The notes beneath the pieces were generated by a model, which saw nothing but the letters and a program-made list of their open reading frames with translations, had not been told where the DNA came from and searched no databases. This document shows positions 31,222-45,000 of a stretch of DNA of 64,000 nucleotides, in pieces. This DNA comes from Undaria pinnatifida (taxonomy: Eukaryota; Sar; Phaeophyceae; Laminariales; Alariaceae), in NCBI GenBank assembly GCA_012845835.1, contig JABAKD010000016.1, forward strand, positions 7,461,919-7,525,918, written 5' to 3'. The position numbers and the translations under genes were made by a program. How positions within the stretch are numbered: position 1 is the stretch's first letter; each line of letters begins with the position of its first letter.

Positions 31222-32330
31222 GGGGGGCGGTAGGAAGAGCTCGCTCCCTCTCCCAGTCCCCTTGCTGCAGTTTCGGTTTCAGTTGTTAGTTTTTTTGGGG
31301 GGGGGCATAAACGCAGCGGTTTCAGTTCTTTTTTTAAAAAATCCTCGCGCGGACCGAGTGGAGGGCAGGGGGTGTAGTTTGCCATATTTCAGCGAGTGTT
31401 CACGAGCATGTGTGGCGAATTAGAGTTTTTGGGATTGACAAAATATCACGACAAGAAAAAATATCGAAGGCGATTTATTATTAAGCGCCTACAGTAGGAA
31501 GTAGGAAGAGAGAGCAGCCGACACGATTATCATGACAATGCTCACGCGCGTGTCGAACAGCTCCTTACTGCTGTGCAGTTCGGCCACATCTTCTACCCCA
31601 GCCGCCCGGACTGCTTCGTATGGCCACTGCTCTAATCGTCAAGTAATTTCGACAATTTTCCCCTTTATAGCCCCAACGGCGTTACGCGCAAGAAAAACGC
31701 CAACTTAGTGATCTCTGCGCCAAAATACCAAAACAACTCAGGAAGGGCGGTTGCTTGAGATAATTAACACGCTTTGTAAAGTGGAGTCAGCAACCGAAAC
31801 CATCGCCATCTGGGCGCTTCACAACAAAATCCTAACCCCTCATGGCCATCGCATTCGTGACCACAGACTTCGTCTCTCTAGGAGGAGGCAGCAGCAGGGG
31901 AGGCCTAGATAGACGCTAATAGTGAAAATACTGTAGGGGGGTTTTGGCCGTGGCGCCTACAATCGACGTCACGACCCAAACCCTAACCGATTCGGCCGGC
32001 TCGGGATGCTGTTGCTTGGAAAGACGCTAGGTTAGTTGAGCCACTTACAAAATACCCCTTAGCCAACCAGAGCGCGTAAATAGCCACCTTAGGAAGATTC
32101 GCTACCCTCACGCACCTACTACTGCGGCACGGACACTGGTTGTGCTCGGTGTAAGCTAGGCGGGTGGACACATTAGTTCGACGTGAAGAACACACACATC
32201 GCAAGGTGCACGATTGCATGATGCGATGCACCCACAGCGGTGGCAAATACCAGGTATGCCAGGAGACAGCACGTCCACCACTTGACAGACAGCAATATCG
32301 CGTTGCCTTATTAATTTGCCTTGCCTGACG
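31222..32330. promoter_or_regulatory. Upstream region of the CDPK gene
   Basis: The 5' flank of CDPK on the minus strand. A poly-G/C run lies at about 31,297-31,305 just before the exon. No TATA box or initiator could be defined. TACCWGGTA sites occur at 32,248 and 32,337. Confidence 0.25.
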
Positions 32331-32479
32331 CAAAATTACCAGGTATTAGTGCACAACACTCGCCCCTACGTTTTTGACAGCGCACGTTTTCCCTTGTGCT
32401 TGACGTGTGTTCTGACACCTGGCACCTTTTTTATCAAATAAAATTAAAAACCACCACAGCTGTAAGATGGAGGATTTCG

Positions 32480-32760
32480 TCGAAACCCAAATTTGCAAGC
32501 TGTGCGTGATACTCCGATCGCGCGTGATACGGGGTGTGCATGCCCTCAAGGTAGATATAGGTCGGCGACCTCCGCTAGTGCTATATACGAAGCTACAGTA
32601 GTATGTACCAGGGCCAGCAGAAACCCATCTTTGCAAGCTGAACGTGATGCCCGATCGCGCGTGATCCGGGGAGTGCATGCCCTCAAGGTAGATATAGGTC
32701 GGCGACTTCCGTTACTGCTATGTACGGAAGCTACAGTAGTATGTACCAGGGCCAGCAGGG
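32480..32760. repeat. ~131-bp tandem duplication, two near-identical copies
   Basis: Two adjacent copies share TTTGCAAGCTG, GATCGCGCGTGAT, GCATGCCCTCAAGGTAGATA and GTAGTATGTACCAGGGCCAG. They belong to the TTGCAAAG dispersed family in reverse orientation; a further copy lies at 34,590-34,790. Confidence 0.88.
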
Positions 32761-33094
32761 TGATACAAAGACGATCAGCCTTTTTATCACTCCGCGCACG
32801 GAAACTATAAAACCCGTTTTGAAGGGAGCAGAATCTGACGGCTGCGGAACGCACCAACTGTTTATATACCTGGTATACATTTTAGAGGAATGGGGGGAAG
32901 GGGGGAGGATACGAACGCATTTTGTGATGCACGGTTATACATATGGTGTACGATAAGATGCGTGCTGCATGATGCGATGCACCACCCATGGTGGTCGGTC
33001 ACTTGAGAGCATTTGAATCAACCACAACAAGGACGCGACATCTACAGGACGACAACATCTTCGACGACAGTGGGGACAAAACAGGGCCTATAAT

Positions 33095-33715
33095 CGTACA
33101 CTAGATAATAACAATGTGAAAAAGAAGTACAGACAGATATGTTGACACTGCGGTAGACCACACTACCAACCTATTACGCAGGGTATTTTGTGCCTCTGGC
33201 CGTTTGTATGATCGCCTGACAACCTCTACCAAACGCAGTAGCATATGCCTAACAAAGTAAAGTCACCCTCGCGTTCAATAGTGGTGACATCGCATGCCCA
33301 CGTCAACTCGCTTGGTGTATTTGTAAGATGTATCTCTGTCTTAGAGTTGGCGACCGCAGAGCCCCACATCGGCATGGTGAAAATCATAGGCGTAAAATCG
33401 TATATGTGAGACAATAATAACGTGAAAAGGAGGCAGACAGATATGTTAAAATTACGGTTAACCGCACTACCAACTGATTACGTAGGGTATTCCGTACATA
33501 CCGTCTGCATGATCGCCTCCCAAACTATGCCAACCGAAGTATGACCAACGAAGTAACGTAATTGAGCGCGTGTACACTAAGCGTTCCTTTCAAAGCACTA
33601 ACGATTCGCATTTCTCCCTTTCGTTTTCAATGGCGGGGACATTGCATGACCACATCACCTCGCCTATTGTATTTGGCAAAGTGTATCTCTTTCTTATAAT
33701 TAGCGATGTCAGAAA
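33095..33715. repeat. ~310-bp tandem duplication
   Basis: Copy 1 about 33,095-33,400 and copy 2 about 33,405-33,715 share ACAGACAGATATGTT, CACTACCAAC and GTGTATCTCT-like segments in the same order, with scattered changes and small indels. Confidence 0.85.
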
Positions 33716-33954
33716 ATAATGGTATCTACATGATTGTACCTATCGATTGAAATCATTGTATATTTCGATCCATGTACAATAACAAATTATGAAGCTTTCA
33801 ACACGTTGTTTACTACACCTAACAACTGGGTTGCATACTACATGTAACATCAAACCTTCTAGAATATTACACATTACCAGGCGGGTGATATAAAGGGGGG
33901 TCTTCTTGCTACACCGTCAGATTCGTCCCCTTTAATAGTTTCCGCGCACATATT

Positions 33955-34515
33955 GAAATGCCCGCCCCCCCCCCCCCCCGATCCCTCTTGTTCAAATGCC
34001 CCACCAAAAATAAAAATTTACTAGAGTAGTAAACACTACCAGCCTACTGATATCCTCTCATTACCCTTCTAGCCATCCATGCCGTAGCTCCAACTCATCT
34101 CCGCCCTCCTCCCCCCCCCCCCTCTTTTTTTTTTCCTCGCTTTCTCATACTCAAACGCCCCATCCAATTTTGAAATCCGCCTGAGTAATAAACACTTCCA
34201 CGCCCTGGATATCGCCTCATTATCTTTTTAGAGCCGTCCATGCCGCTGCTGCAATTCCCACACACCCCCGCCCCCAACGCCCCCTCCTTCCCCACCACCC
34301 GCACCATGGCCTAAACCTAGCACCACGCGTGTAGCAAACCCCTACATCTATGCGACCTGAAGCCCCCCCCCCCCCCCCCGCCACACACACCCCCCCTTCC
34401 CGACAAGAAGGATTTATAGTTTCCACGCACAAATTGAGCTGCCCCACCTGTCCCTCCCCCCCTCCCCCCCTCCCGCCCCCCTTTTGATCAAAATCAGGCC
34501 CCCGTCCTTCAAAAA
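33955..34515. repeat. C-rich region with ~150-bp tandem duplication
   Basis: Two diverged units (about 34,010-34,150 and 34,160-34,320) share GAGTA(A/G)TAAACACT, GATATC(C/G)CCTCATTA and CCATCCATGCCG-like sequence. Pure C-tracts of 12-17 occur at about 33,965, 34,111 and 34,363. Confidence 0.75.
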
Positions 34516-34799
34516 AACTCCGCCCTCCCCTCGCCAGTTATTCGAACAGGATTCACTTGATAAACTGATGCTCCAGCTGTGAGATCGAATATTTTGTCGA
34601 AACTCATCTTTGTGCAAGCTGTGTGTGATACTCCGATCGCGCGTATCACGGGTTGTGTATCCTCATTAAGGATAGAGGTCGGCGACTCCCCTTACAACTA
34701 CAGTGTAGCTATCAGGGTCAACAGGGTGATGTCAGTCAGTCTGTGCGCGGAAACTATAAAACCCGTTTCTGAGGGGGACAAAATCTGACAGCTGTGGAA

Positions 34800-35923
34800 G
34801 GAAATGTGCATTTTAATTTTTACAACATGTCATCTCCTTTAGCTTCGTGCTATCATGGTATGTAGCAGTCCCCTTTGAGAACTGCAACTACAACACCAGC
34901 ACGTTTTGGGATTTAAACTACTTGGAGTTAGCGTCAAGCGTATTAAGTGGAATAATTTTTGCAGAACGATGACAGACGACAACTCTCTTACTGCTGTCAT
35001 CATGTCGCTCCACAGCAGGGAACGACCACCACGACAGCAATTGCGCGTGTATTATACCTGCTGAGCTGTGTATAGCAGAAGGTAGCGTGCGTTCCTTGTG
35101 ATATTTCGGCTGGGCAAGGCAAAGAGAAGTGGCCGAGTGCGCCGGTAGCAAAGCTAGAGGAGCAACGCAACGCAGCCTCATCGACCGTTCCACATTCCAT
35201 CATGATCGTATCCTATGATACCGCTAGTACTCATTCGTGTTATTATACTGACAAGGTGATAAGAGCTCGAGAAGACCTGTGTTTTGATCGTTTGATCTTC
35301 CTCCGATTTAAGTATGAACATGGAAGGACGAGCTTTTTCTCTGACAGTGTGATTACGGAGTCCACAAACTGAGGAAGGGCGGGTAGAGGGGGAAACGTGC
35401 CATCTATATTCCTTCTGACTGGACTTGCCTGCCACTGCATCCCATCGCTCTCTTCCTCCTTCAAAAGCCTTCCTCCCGCGAAGGTGTGTGCGCAGGAAAA
35501 TCTCACCAGTCCGGTACCCGAAAAGCTCAAAAGCGGTCTATCGAGCTTGATTTTCCACTCTCACAGCAGCACCCGAATCTCCTTCGAATATTCAGATCTT
35601 CGACCTTCGGTGATAGTGGTTGCAGACCCCTCTTGTGCTGTGTGACTACGTGACTGCTGCTCTGCTGCTGTGAACTTGAGGTTCTGCTGTCTGCTTATAC
35701 TACATCATAAAAAAAAAGGTTTAGTATAGATGTACAAGGATGTTGTGATTGGGGTAACAAACAAAAATGCGGCGGGATTATTTGCGCGTTCCGCTGCTGT
35801 GTGCGACGCTCGCGGCATTACGCGAGCACGGCATTTCTAACGGCATTGCGCAAAGCATTGCGGCACGGGTACACAGTGCAAAGGGACGGGTACACCGTGC
35901 AACTAACTCTTATCCCACTCAGC
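34800..35923 (+). promoter_or_regulatory. Upstream region of the DUF92/TMEM19-type gene
   Basis: The 5' flank of the plus-strand gene. No core promoter element is recognisable. Open frames on either strand (about 85-95 codons) have no recognised motif. Confidence 0.2.
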
Positions 35924-36037
35924 ATGGATTCCGCGTGGTGGACCGTGGGGAGGTGGGGGGTGGCTGTTCTGCTTGCGAGCTACATCGGCGTCAGTGGATT
36001 CAAGAAGAAATCGCTCAACAAAGGCGGCGCCATCGCG
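35924..36037 (+). CDS. TMEM19: TMEM19-type exon 1
   Basis: Thirty-eight codons from ATG, one membrane span (WGVAVLLASYIGVSG), then basic KKKSLNKGGAIA, the family's N-terminal S-L-x-x-x-G-A signature. Donor GCG|GTGAGG. In-frame ATG at 35,801 would add 41 residues of no evident character. Confidence 0.8.
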
Positions 36038-39000
36038 GTGAGGAATGAAGTACATCGTGGTGCTGACATCCACATACAACTCAAATCAACATTTACCGGG
36101 TCTGCAACGTATCAACATCGAGCACGCATCAAAACTGGATTTCGCGGTAGACTACTGCTAATAGTTAACAGTGTATTACTACGAACGAAGCGAGTTTCTA
36201 GTTTACGACGGCGCCGAAGAACACGGGGCTCGTTCACAAGCTCACCATCTTCGGCAACAACGGCAGCACCAGCAATACAGCACTAGACTATATACAGCAC
36301 ACAACAATATGAGCAATGGAGCGGTTCAGCGGCACCATAGCAGTACATGTTCGTTTATAAAGAGTAAATCACCGAGCTGCTCAGTCAGCTGAGGTAAGCA
36401 GCTCAGTGGTTTATCCTTTATAAATGAACAAAATAAGTGCGTTTGGGCTCACTTCGCCCTCCCACCAAAGTCGTTTTCCCGCTTTTTCCAGGAGATGAAG
36501 GGCAATAAACAATAAACAAGGGTCCCGGTCAACGGAAACGCGATCGAACGCTCAGACTTGAGCTTGGCTACAGCCCCCGCAGTCCGTACGTAGCAGATGT
36601 AGAGCGTTCAATACCACGCGGCGTGGCACGAAGACATGAAGAGTGAGTTGGACGGCCACAAAACAACCGGTACGCACAAAGCCGTGACACCTCCGCGAGG
36701 ATCCTGTGTTATTCGTTCCCTCCGTTACGGATCACTTAATGCAAGTATTGGATAGGTGAGGCCTCCTGCGCCGGCAGGAGGTCCTCGCCCGTGGATAAAC
36801 CACGCGCGCTGACGGTGCCCTCGGCTGAAGCACCTTCAGCGCTGCAGCATTTCCCAGATATGATCGCAGCTTGTAGAATAGAAGTACTCAATGTAGGGTG
36901 GGTGGGGTGGTCTTAAGTCTTTAGCCCGTTCCTCTTGTCTTAACGGTGTTTTGCAGGGGCTGCGATACAGATGACCGCACTCGATAGAGTTTTCAAGTAA
37001 ATCTCATCAAAGGTGTGGTTCCAACCTCTGTTCCACCGTTTGGATTCATTTGATTGGATGACGATATTGCTGCAGTATTATTTCTCTTCGTTACGGACCA
37101 CTTAATGTAAGTATTTGATTGGACGAGGCGCCCTGCGCCGGCCGGTGGCCACCCACACTTATTACGCCCTTACTGACCACCGTGGAGCCACCTCACCAAA
37201 AATTTACGTTACCTGTGGCCTTACTTCCATGCGTGGACGGCAAAGTCTTCCGCGAAAACCGGTGCGAACAGCAGGTCGGACGCGTTGGCCCAGGCCTGGT
37301 TCCGTCGACGCTTGGTCTCCACCATCAAGTAGTGATAGACCCCACGTTGTATCGCGCCATTTTCCCTGTCTTCTAGGCCCCAATTCGCATTATCTCGTCC
37401 AATCAATACGGTATCAGAGTCCCAATCCAAAAGCTCCGCTGAACGGGAACACCGATCGATTGTGCACGTCGATCATTACTCGGGCTCACCGCAAGGTCTC
37501 AGGGTGCCATACCCAACTGCAGCAAAATTTGATATAGGGCATGTACTTACTCGACGAATCTTGCGGAAACACCCCCGTGGCGTTCATAATCGTCCATTTC
37601 CGCCCGATGCGTCCAAGAGTCCCGAAAAAGACCCACCCCGCGAACCCATCGCGGTCGTGCTGGGCCAGGTGGGCTACTGATGTCGGCCGATTTAGCCAAA
37701 CACCCGCCGTTGTCTACGAATTCATTGAAAGAAGGTGGCATATGATTGGCAAAATACCGCCTCTTGCCGGTCCATGTCATAAGGGCAGTCGCAAGGCGGC
37801 TGACCCGATCAGAAAGATGTGCACATCCACCCCATCGGGGAGGCACGAAAGCGACGTATCGCGGAGCGATTGATCCTGGAGGGTGACGTTATTCCAGAAT
37901 GCATTGTTTTTACGGACGAAGCCCGGCACAAAGTAGCGACCCCCGACCCCGGCATCCCGTACCGGGAAAAGCCATGGTAGCCGGCGTAATGGGCTGTGCA
38001 TAGAGTTTTTTGTGACGTCCACCAGCTCGGGCGGAATATACCTGGCGTAAGCGGTGAGACCGACATCACCCGCGAGCGCTCTTCGGCCCGAAACGTCCAC
38101 CACGCGTGGTAGGCGGCGGCGAACATGCCGATAACAGTGATCGGGGCGGTCGAACCACGCGTCGGCAAATACCAACTACGCGGGAAGGCAGGGGGTCGGG
38201 CGTGAGCGTATTGCATGTCACGAAGACAGCAAGAAAGTGGGCATCGAACCAGCCCCCCAACAGGAGTAGACAAACCAGGACAGCGGGAAGATGGGCATCG
38301 AGCCTGCCCCAGCTTGCCTCAACATGAGTGGATAACCTATGCACTACCCGAATAGCTATACCATGTACTATGCTATGCACAACACGTATGGCGGGATTTT
38401 GTATATCGAGCCCGTCATAGTCGACACCGGTGGGTGATTGAGGGTGCCAGGGCACAAGCGACCCTGAGGTGCGCAAACTTTCGGTATTATGTGAACCGTC
38501 CGTTCATTGCGCCTGGAAATTCAATATTTTGTTGATCAAAATACAAACAGAAAAAAAAACGATATGTAAGCGTATGCTTTGAGCAAACGTCGAAGCGATG
38601 CCGTGTGTCCAGGCGGACCGTCGAGAAAACAAGACTGATGCACAAGCAACTGCAAAGCGACTTCGAGTGTATCCTATGAGTATGTTACCATCGAGTGCAC
38701 TTTAAGATAGGAGAGGATAAAAAGAGTCGCGCAATTGCATAAAAAAACTATTATTAAATAAATACCTGCAAGGCATGATAGAGTAACGTGGAAACACCAC
38801 AGTCGTGAAAGACCGGAGCCGGAGAGGATCCCTTGATAGCCACCCGGAATTTGTGCATGTTCCGCGTTGTGCTGCGTATAATCGCTTTTACACCGGCGGC
38901 GAAATACCGCTCAACGGTCGTGAATCAACTGCCTCCTGGAACGTCGCGGCGGTGAAGGAAGACAGCCAGTAAAATGATCACTTACACCCAACATAGCCGT

Positions 39001-42000
39001 GTGGAAAACAAATATCAGATCATCAACTTCTAGCAGGGTGGCGAAAAGCAGACTCAACGGCGGTGGACGTACGACCTTGTGACCGGCACCGTAACGGCGA
39101 ACGTTACGCTGTATTTGTTCGTTCCGGCGGGTCTTCGAGCAAGTTCCTGGCGGGAACCCCGATGGACGAGAGCATGCTAACCGAGCGCAGGCGACGACCG
39201 CGTCCGGGTCATGATACAATATCTCTAAACTTTTTCTCTCCTTCCTCGTGCCTTGTCGAGCTTTCTCCGGGAAGTCACCAAAACTGACCGGTCCTGACAG
39301 AATTTGCAAGTAACTGCAATCACAATGCCATCTACATGAACGGCCACAATCAGTTCTACCTTACCATCCACAACCATGCGAACAGCCAGCGACAGTCCCG
39401 CAGGAGAAAACCCAGCCACCGGGTCAAAACCCTCTGTATAATAATCCAAACCAATCGCAATTGTAACAATGGCCGCATTCAAAAACCGTGACTCGGGCAG
39501 GCATATTCCGTGGGAGGGCTAAATGAGCCCAAAGGCACTTATTTTGTTCCTTTATAAGGGATGAACCACTGAGCTACTCAGTCGACGCTGACTGAGTAGC
39601 TCAGCGGTTTTTCCTTTACAAACGAACAGTGCACCAGTGTGCCGAAAATGTATCAGCACAGCCGAGCAGCAGTGCCAGGGCAGCAGTCCAGCAGTACAGG
39701 GCTGAACACTTTTCGTTTTTGTTTTTACTCATCCCTTCTATTATCTTTCGCAATTTTTGCTTCTCCTTCTCCTTCCATAGACGTAAATCAGACCCGGGGT
39801 CACATAAGCAGGCTTCTCCCCCCCCTCCCCACTACGGTACGTGCCTTCATTTTTATCGAGAGAATGATTCAGCACTTTCTTCCCTCGTCGACTTGCATCG
39901 AATTGCGCCAACAAGAAACAGAAATACCGCCCCAAGCTAGGCTTCTTATTTGGAAGAGGGTGCGTTCGATACTAAATTCAGTACGTAGCCTGCCTTTCTT
40001 ATCACCTTGTTTCTTACCAGGTATTACGAGGTGGCCTGAAATTCTGCTTGTTCAGGCAGGTACAGCCGTGCAGCAGCACATGGTACAACAGTTTGGGTAT
40101 CACCAAAGGAAGCCTTCCCTGCCTCGTAAAACAACTGGCCCTCTAATAAGAAAGAGCCGCACAAGAAACTTACCTGGTATTGTTTGTCCGAACATTAACG
40201 GTATCAAGAGCAAGCATGAGTCAACAATGTGAGCACGAGCCATCTGTGCCACCAACCGCATGCCCGCCGATTTACTTGAACATCAGCACTAACCTGGGCA
40301 TCAGACCTGGGCTGGACATCTGCTGACTTGCGACATACCAGGTATACAACGAGTATATGCCACAAGTAGGATAAGATAGATACGAGTGATTACTGGGTAC
40401 CAGGTGGCAGGCAGTTCCAAGGATGTCATGGCGTTCTCCCCAGAGATCGGGGTTTTAAAGTTTTTGTTATGCACAGAATGGTATGCAGTAGGGGTCCCCC
40501 GAAAAGGCGGCATCCCGATATAAGGCGGTCAAAATGGCTTGGCGCAACTGGGGAATTGCACGTCTAACCCGGAATGAATAAGGCGGCTTCCCTCAATAAG
40601 GTGGTCATATTGCTCTCGCACACCACCGCCTGTCTGTGGGACCGCTCCTCTGTAGGCCGAGACCATTTTGGGAATCGCGTCTGTTAGTAGTATCGTCGTG
40701 TTGACCCTGATAGCATTCAGGGGAGTCACCAGCCTTTACCCCGGACTTGATTACTTCCGAGTTAATGCGACAACAACAACAACAACAACAGCAACAACAA
40801 CAACAACACCACCACCACCAACAACAACAACACCAACAACAACAACAGCAACAACAACAACAACCCTTTACGTTGAGTGCATCTATTTAGGAAACGCGCC
40901 ACCGATCTATCACGGACAGCTTGCAAACTTGAGTATCGACCTTTCGGAAAAACTCACAGCTATTGACAGCTCATGCCGTGTTTTTACTCTTTACAACAAC
41001 AACAACGAAACAATGTCTACCCCATGTACGTGTCATGCATCAAGTGACACCCTTTCTCGAATGCAAAATCTAGCTTAAGCTCGGTTTCTTAACAGAGGGC
41101 CAGTCCTGCTGTAGTGCACCCCCTAGGCCGGTTGTTTTGGAGCTGTGTCCTGGCTGCTTGCATTGTGTTCGGCTTTTCGGTTTCCCACCAACGCACACAG
41201 TTGACGATACTTGTAAGTACCGCCCTTGTAAAATTGTCCTGTAGATCCCGGCAGTATCCAGGGGAAACGCTGACCTGTATGAATATCACGCAGCTTGCAA
41301 AGTTTAGTATCGACCACTCAACCGGTCGAACTTGCATCTGACGCATTTGAAATATTTTTGTCCTAAAAACATCCACCAGCACGGGTTACTAGTCTGATTC
41401 TAGAGCTTCAAGTAGTACCTTAGAGGTCAGCTCCAGTGTTTACACTACTTTTAAATATAATATTTTGTGATACGACCCTGAGTTTCAGCCTCGTACAGTC
41501 TTCTGCTCTAAGTTTGATTAGCCAATCCGCCACAACTTGCCTGTACGTATTCCCGCATAGTCCGAGTGTGATTGCGTGTAATGCTGTTGTGCTGCGTGTT
41601 GCGTGTTGCACTTACTTGCGCCACACGAAGCATGATCGAGTATTAATATGTGACAGCTCGGGTAGCACTGCTGTGCCGAATTGGACCACAATCGCACCAT
41701 TGTTCGTGGTAGTGTGGTGTGCCAGCCATGGTTTGCTCGTATGCATGTGTACCCATGTACCCGTAAAGGTACCGGTGCCTTGCCTGTAAAACTATGCTCT
41801 CCCGACCTTCTGCAACAGCAGCACCGGACCCTGGAGCACCTTGTGCATACGAACCTGATATATATGAACGCAGGTAAACGTCAGTTACAAGCAGGTGCTA
41901 AGTGTTAAATTTATTTCAACATCGGACTTGAGGGCACCAGAGCTGCAGCGGGAACGAGAGATTTTGACGATAGGCTTCAGCTATAAAATAGAAGCTCTCA

Positions 42001-45000
42001 CCTCCTCTTCCCCCAAGATTTCCGTGGTCAATATAAGTTTGGCGCTGCTCATCTACACCGCGGTGACTTTTGTGCAACATACTTGGTACAGTATACGGAA
42101 AAGAAGCGCCGCGTTGTTTGCTCTGTATTTTTCATCGACAACCCCGACCCCCACCGCCCACCCCTACCCCACCAACAACTCCCACCTCCAACCCCAACCC
42201 CCACCCCCGGTTCTTAGTAGGATGCAGCTCACCCCCCATGCCACTCACCGAACGCCTCGCGGCGCTTCGCCCTTGGTGCACGCGATGTCTGCCTGGCCGG
42301 TTAAAACCCAATGCGCTCCGTCCCGGCAATGTAAGGCTGCGAGGGTCTATGGTCATACGAACGACTACGGCTATGCATAAAATGAGCACACACCCCACGT
42401 CCGCCCCAACCTGAACCCCTTGCCCCCCACCTCCCACCCCCCATCCCCAGCCCCGCCCCTCGGACCTCCGCCCTCCCACCCCTTACTATGGTCATGCATG
42501 AAATGATTACACCTCCCCCCTATCCCGACCCCTCTGCCCTCCGCCCTCCGTCCATCTACCGACAACCCTGCTTCCCCCTCGGGACCTGCTTGACGTGCTG
42601 CTTCTTTACGTACTGCTTCTTGACGTGCTGCTTCTTGACGCTGTAAATTTCGTATGTTGTTGTATGATAGGGCTTCGCGGTGGGCCTCGTATCCTTGGGG
42701 CTGTCCCTACGTTTGGGTGCTTTGCTGATCCTGTTCTACAAGTCCAGCTCGATCCTCACCAAGGTCGGCTTCGACGAGAAAGCCAAACTCACGGCTGACT
42801 ATAAGGCAAGCCCGTAGCGTATGCTAGTTCGGTATTAAACCATACCGGTAGAGGATAAGTGTAATACCGGTGGTATAGATGTTGTCTTGGTTGCCTTGCA
42901 CAAACGGCTCAGACAAGCAGAGACCGATCCTGATCGTCGCCCACTACAGTAGTCTAAATGTGTAATCGTGCAGCAGAACGTAGGGGGATAGTGAGTACGG
43001 AACAGAGATGTTCCCGTGTCAGGCGGCCTAGAAACAAGCAACTTGAACTTGCCCTTATTGTCGTACTCGCCTCATCAGTTGGTCTATCTCTCGTGAATAG
43101 TGAGTACGTGTTGATTTTTCGTACGTGTTGCTTTCTCGTACGTGTTTCTTTTTCGTACGTATTGTTTTCTCGTACGTATTGTGCTCTCATACGTGTCGTC
43201 GTCTCGTACGTGTCGTGCCCTAGTCGTGCTGTTCTCCCGAACATCTATAGTGTACAGCTCTATATATTGCAGATGGTCACCTGTTGCGGAGTGCCTCACG
43301 TTTTCGTAGCCCGATTGCTGTTGGTTTATCTGTTGGTATATCACCCGGGTTTTCATGTTGCAAGAGGCGTTTTAATACCATTACCAGGTGTGGGGTGGAC
43401 CTATAACCTCGTTTATGCTAGTTTCGAATGGTCGCATCTTTGATCCCCTTTCGATTGCTGGATGATTCGTTTACATCCTTTGATTGTCTTGTAATCTACA
43501 TCCATGAGTCTCCAGGGCGGACTAATCTTGTGGAGTGTTCTACGTATATGAGTAGGCTATAGATAGCACACGACATGAGGTCAGTTATCCCATGAGTTGC
43601 AGGATATTCTCTCATGGTTAGTCAGGAATATCGATGATGCGCCAGGGTGAATCATCGCGCATGGGACCAGTGTCCCATAGTGTACGATATATGGTCCTTT
43701 CTGTGTGATGTTGAGATACGAACGAGTGGAGAATGAGTGGAATACCATAAACCATGCAGGAGGGCGACTTACCCAGCACCGACACCCTGCACCCCCACTG
43801 GGACAGCACTTAACACCCCGCCCCCCCCTCTCCGTACTTCTCGTACTCTCAACCGGGGCGCGACGGCCCTGGTTAACTCTCATCGTTCGCATGGTTCTTC
43901 CTTCCTTGCTTGCTCAGGAGGGAGGGCAGCGTGGCGCTGTCCAAGTGCTGTCCTGCAGTCTCTTCGCAACCGTCCTCGCCGTGGCTCATCGTTACCTCAC
44001 CGGAGTGGGTGACAGCCTCGTAGATTGCAAGGCTCAGCCGCTGGGGGGCGCTCTTCTCTGCGCTTACCTCGGGTTTTACGCCTGCTGCGCGGGTGACACC
44101 TGGTGAGCGTACCGCCAACGTTGACTCGCTCGCGTTTATTTAACGTTGAACTGCAGCTGTGGTATCACTCGCACATAAGCAGACACCTGCTCTACTGAGG
44201 CACTTGGACCGACTTGGACCGACCGTAACTACTTAAATGTGGAAAGGTCCGTAAAGGCTGTCCCTCTTTAGACTTAGCACGTCGAAGTATACTAGTTCAT
44301 TCTTTCAGAGGTTAAGCGTGGAAAGGTCCGTAAATAATGTCCCTCTTTAGACTTAGCGCGTCGAAGTATACTGTTTTATTTGTGCGGAGGTATGTGAAGG
44401 TTGTCTCTCTTTAGACTTAGTACTTCGATGCATATTAGTTTGAGTGTGGGAAGGTCTTTGAAAGCCGTCTGCCAAGCGAGAAGAGTGCCATCAACCGACG
44501 TCATTGTTCACGCTGCTCTTGTATAGTCCCTGTTCCATGCCCTTCTTTATGGTGTACCGAACGTGTCAGGAGCTCCGAGCTCGGAGTTCTCCATATGTGC
44601 TGTGTACGCGAGTACGAGATGCAAGCGGCATTCTGCATGTTACATACCTGGTACACTTTATGGTTGTACTCGCCATTCGCGTGATGCCTTGCGATGGTGT
44701 TCGCCTATCGCCCGTTTCATTCGCTTCTTTGTTGTGTTCCAAATGTGGCAGGAGCTCGGAGCTTGGGATTCTGAGCAGGACGAAACCGCGGCTCATCACG
44801 AAACTCAGCAAAATCGTGCCTCCGGTAAGCAACCTCGCGCCGTGCGCCGTGCTCTCTCGCACGCGCGCGACACTAGCTAAAACAAACGCGTGCTTTGTGT
44901 GTTTTTTCACAAGGGTAGACATTCCACCGTACTCTTCTCACATGTGCGTGAGACAGGGAAAAACCCACCGCGTGCTTTGCTGGCATGCTCCGTGAAACAA

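Larger units (their letters stand above)
36038..42670 (+). other. TMEM19-type intron 1 (6.6 kb), repeat- and element-filled
   Basis: Contains the ~350-bp hairpin repeat (36,710-37,070), two foldback elements, degenerate coding remnants (37.2-38.2 kb and 38.9-39.5 kb), a (CAA)n tract at 40,769-40,863, TTGCAAAG-family copies (about 40,710-40,980 and 41,190-41,370) and a CTACGG-CCATGC repeat (42,220-42,390). No additional exon of the gene was found and none is needed by homology. Confidence 0.6.

Noticed and set aside
42595-42798. 67-codon plus-strand frame overlapping TMEM19-type exon 2
   Set aside because: A shadow in another frame. The frame with GFAVGLVSLG and KSSSILTK joins its neighbours and matches the family.
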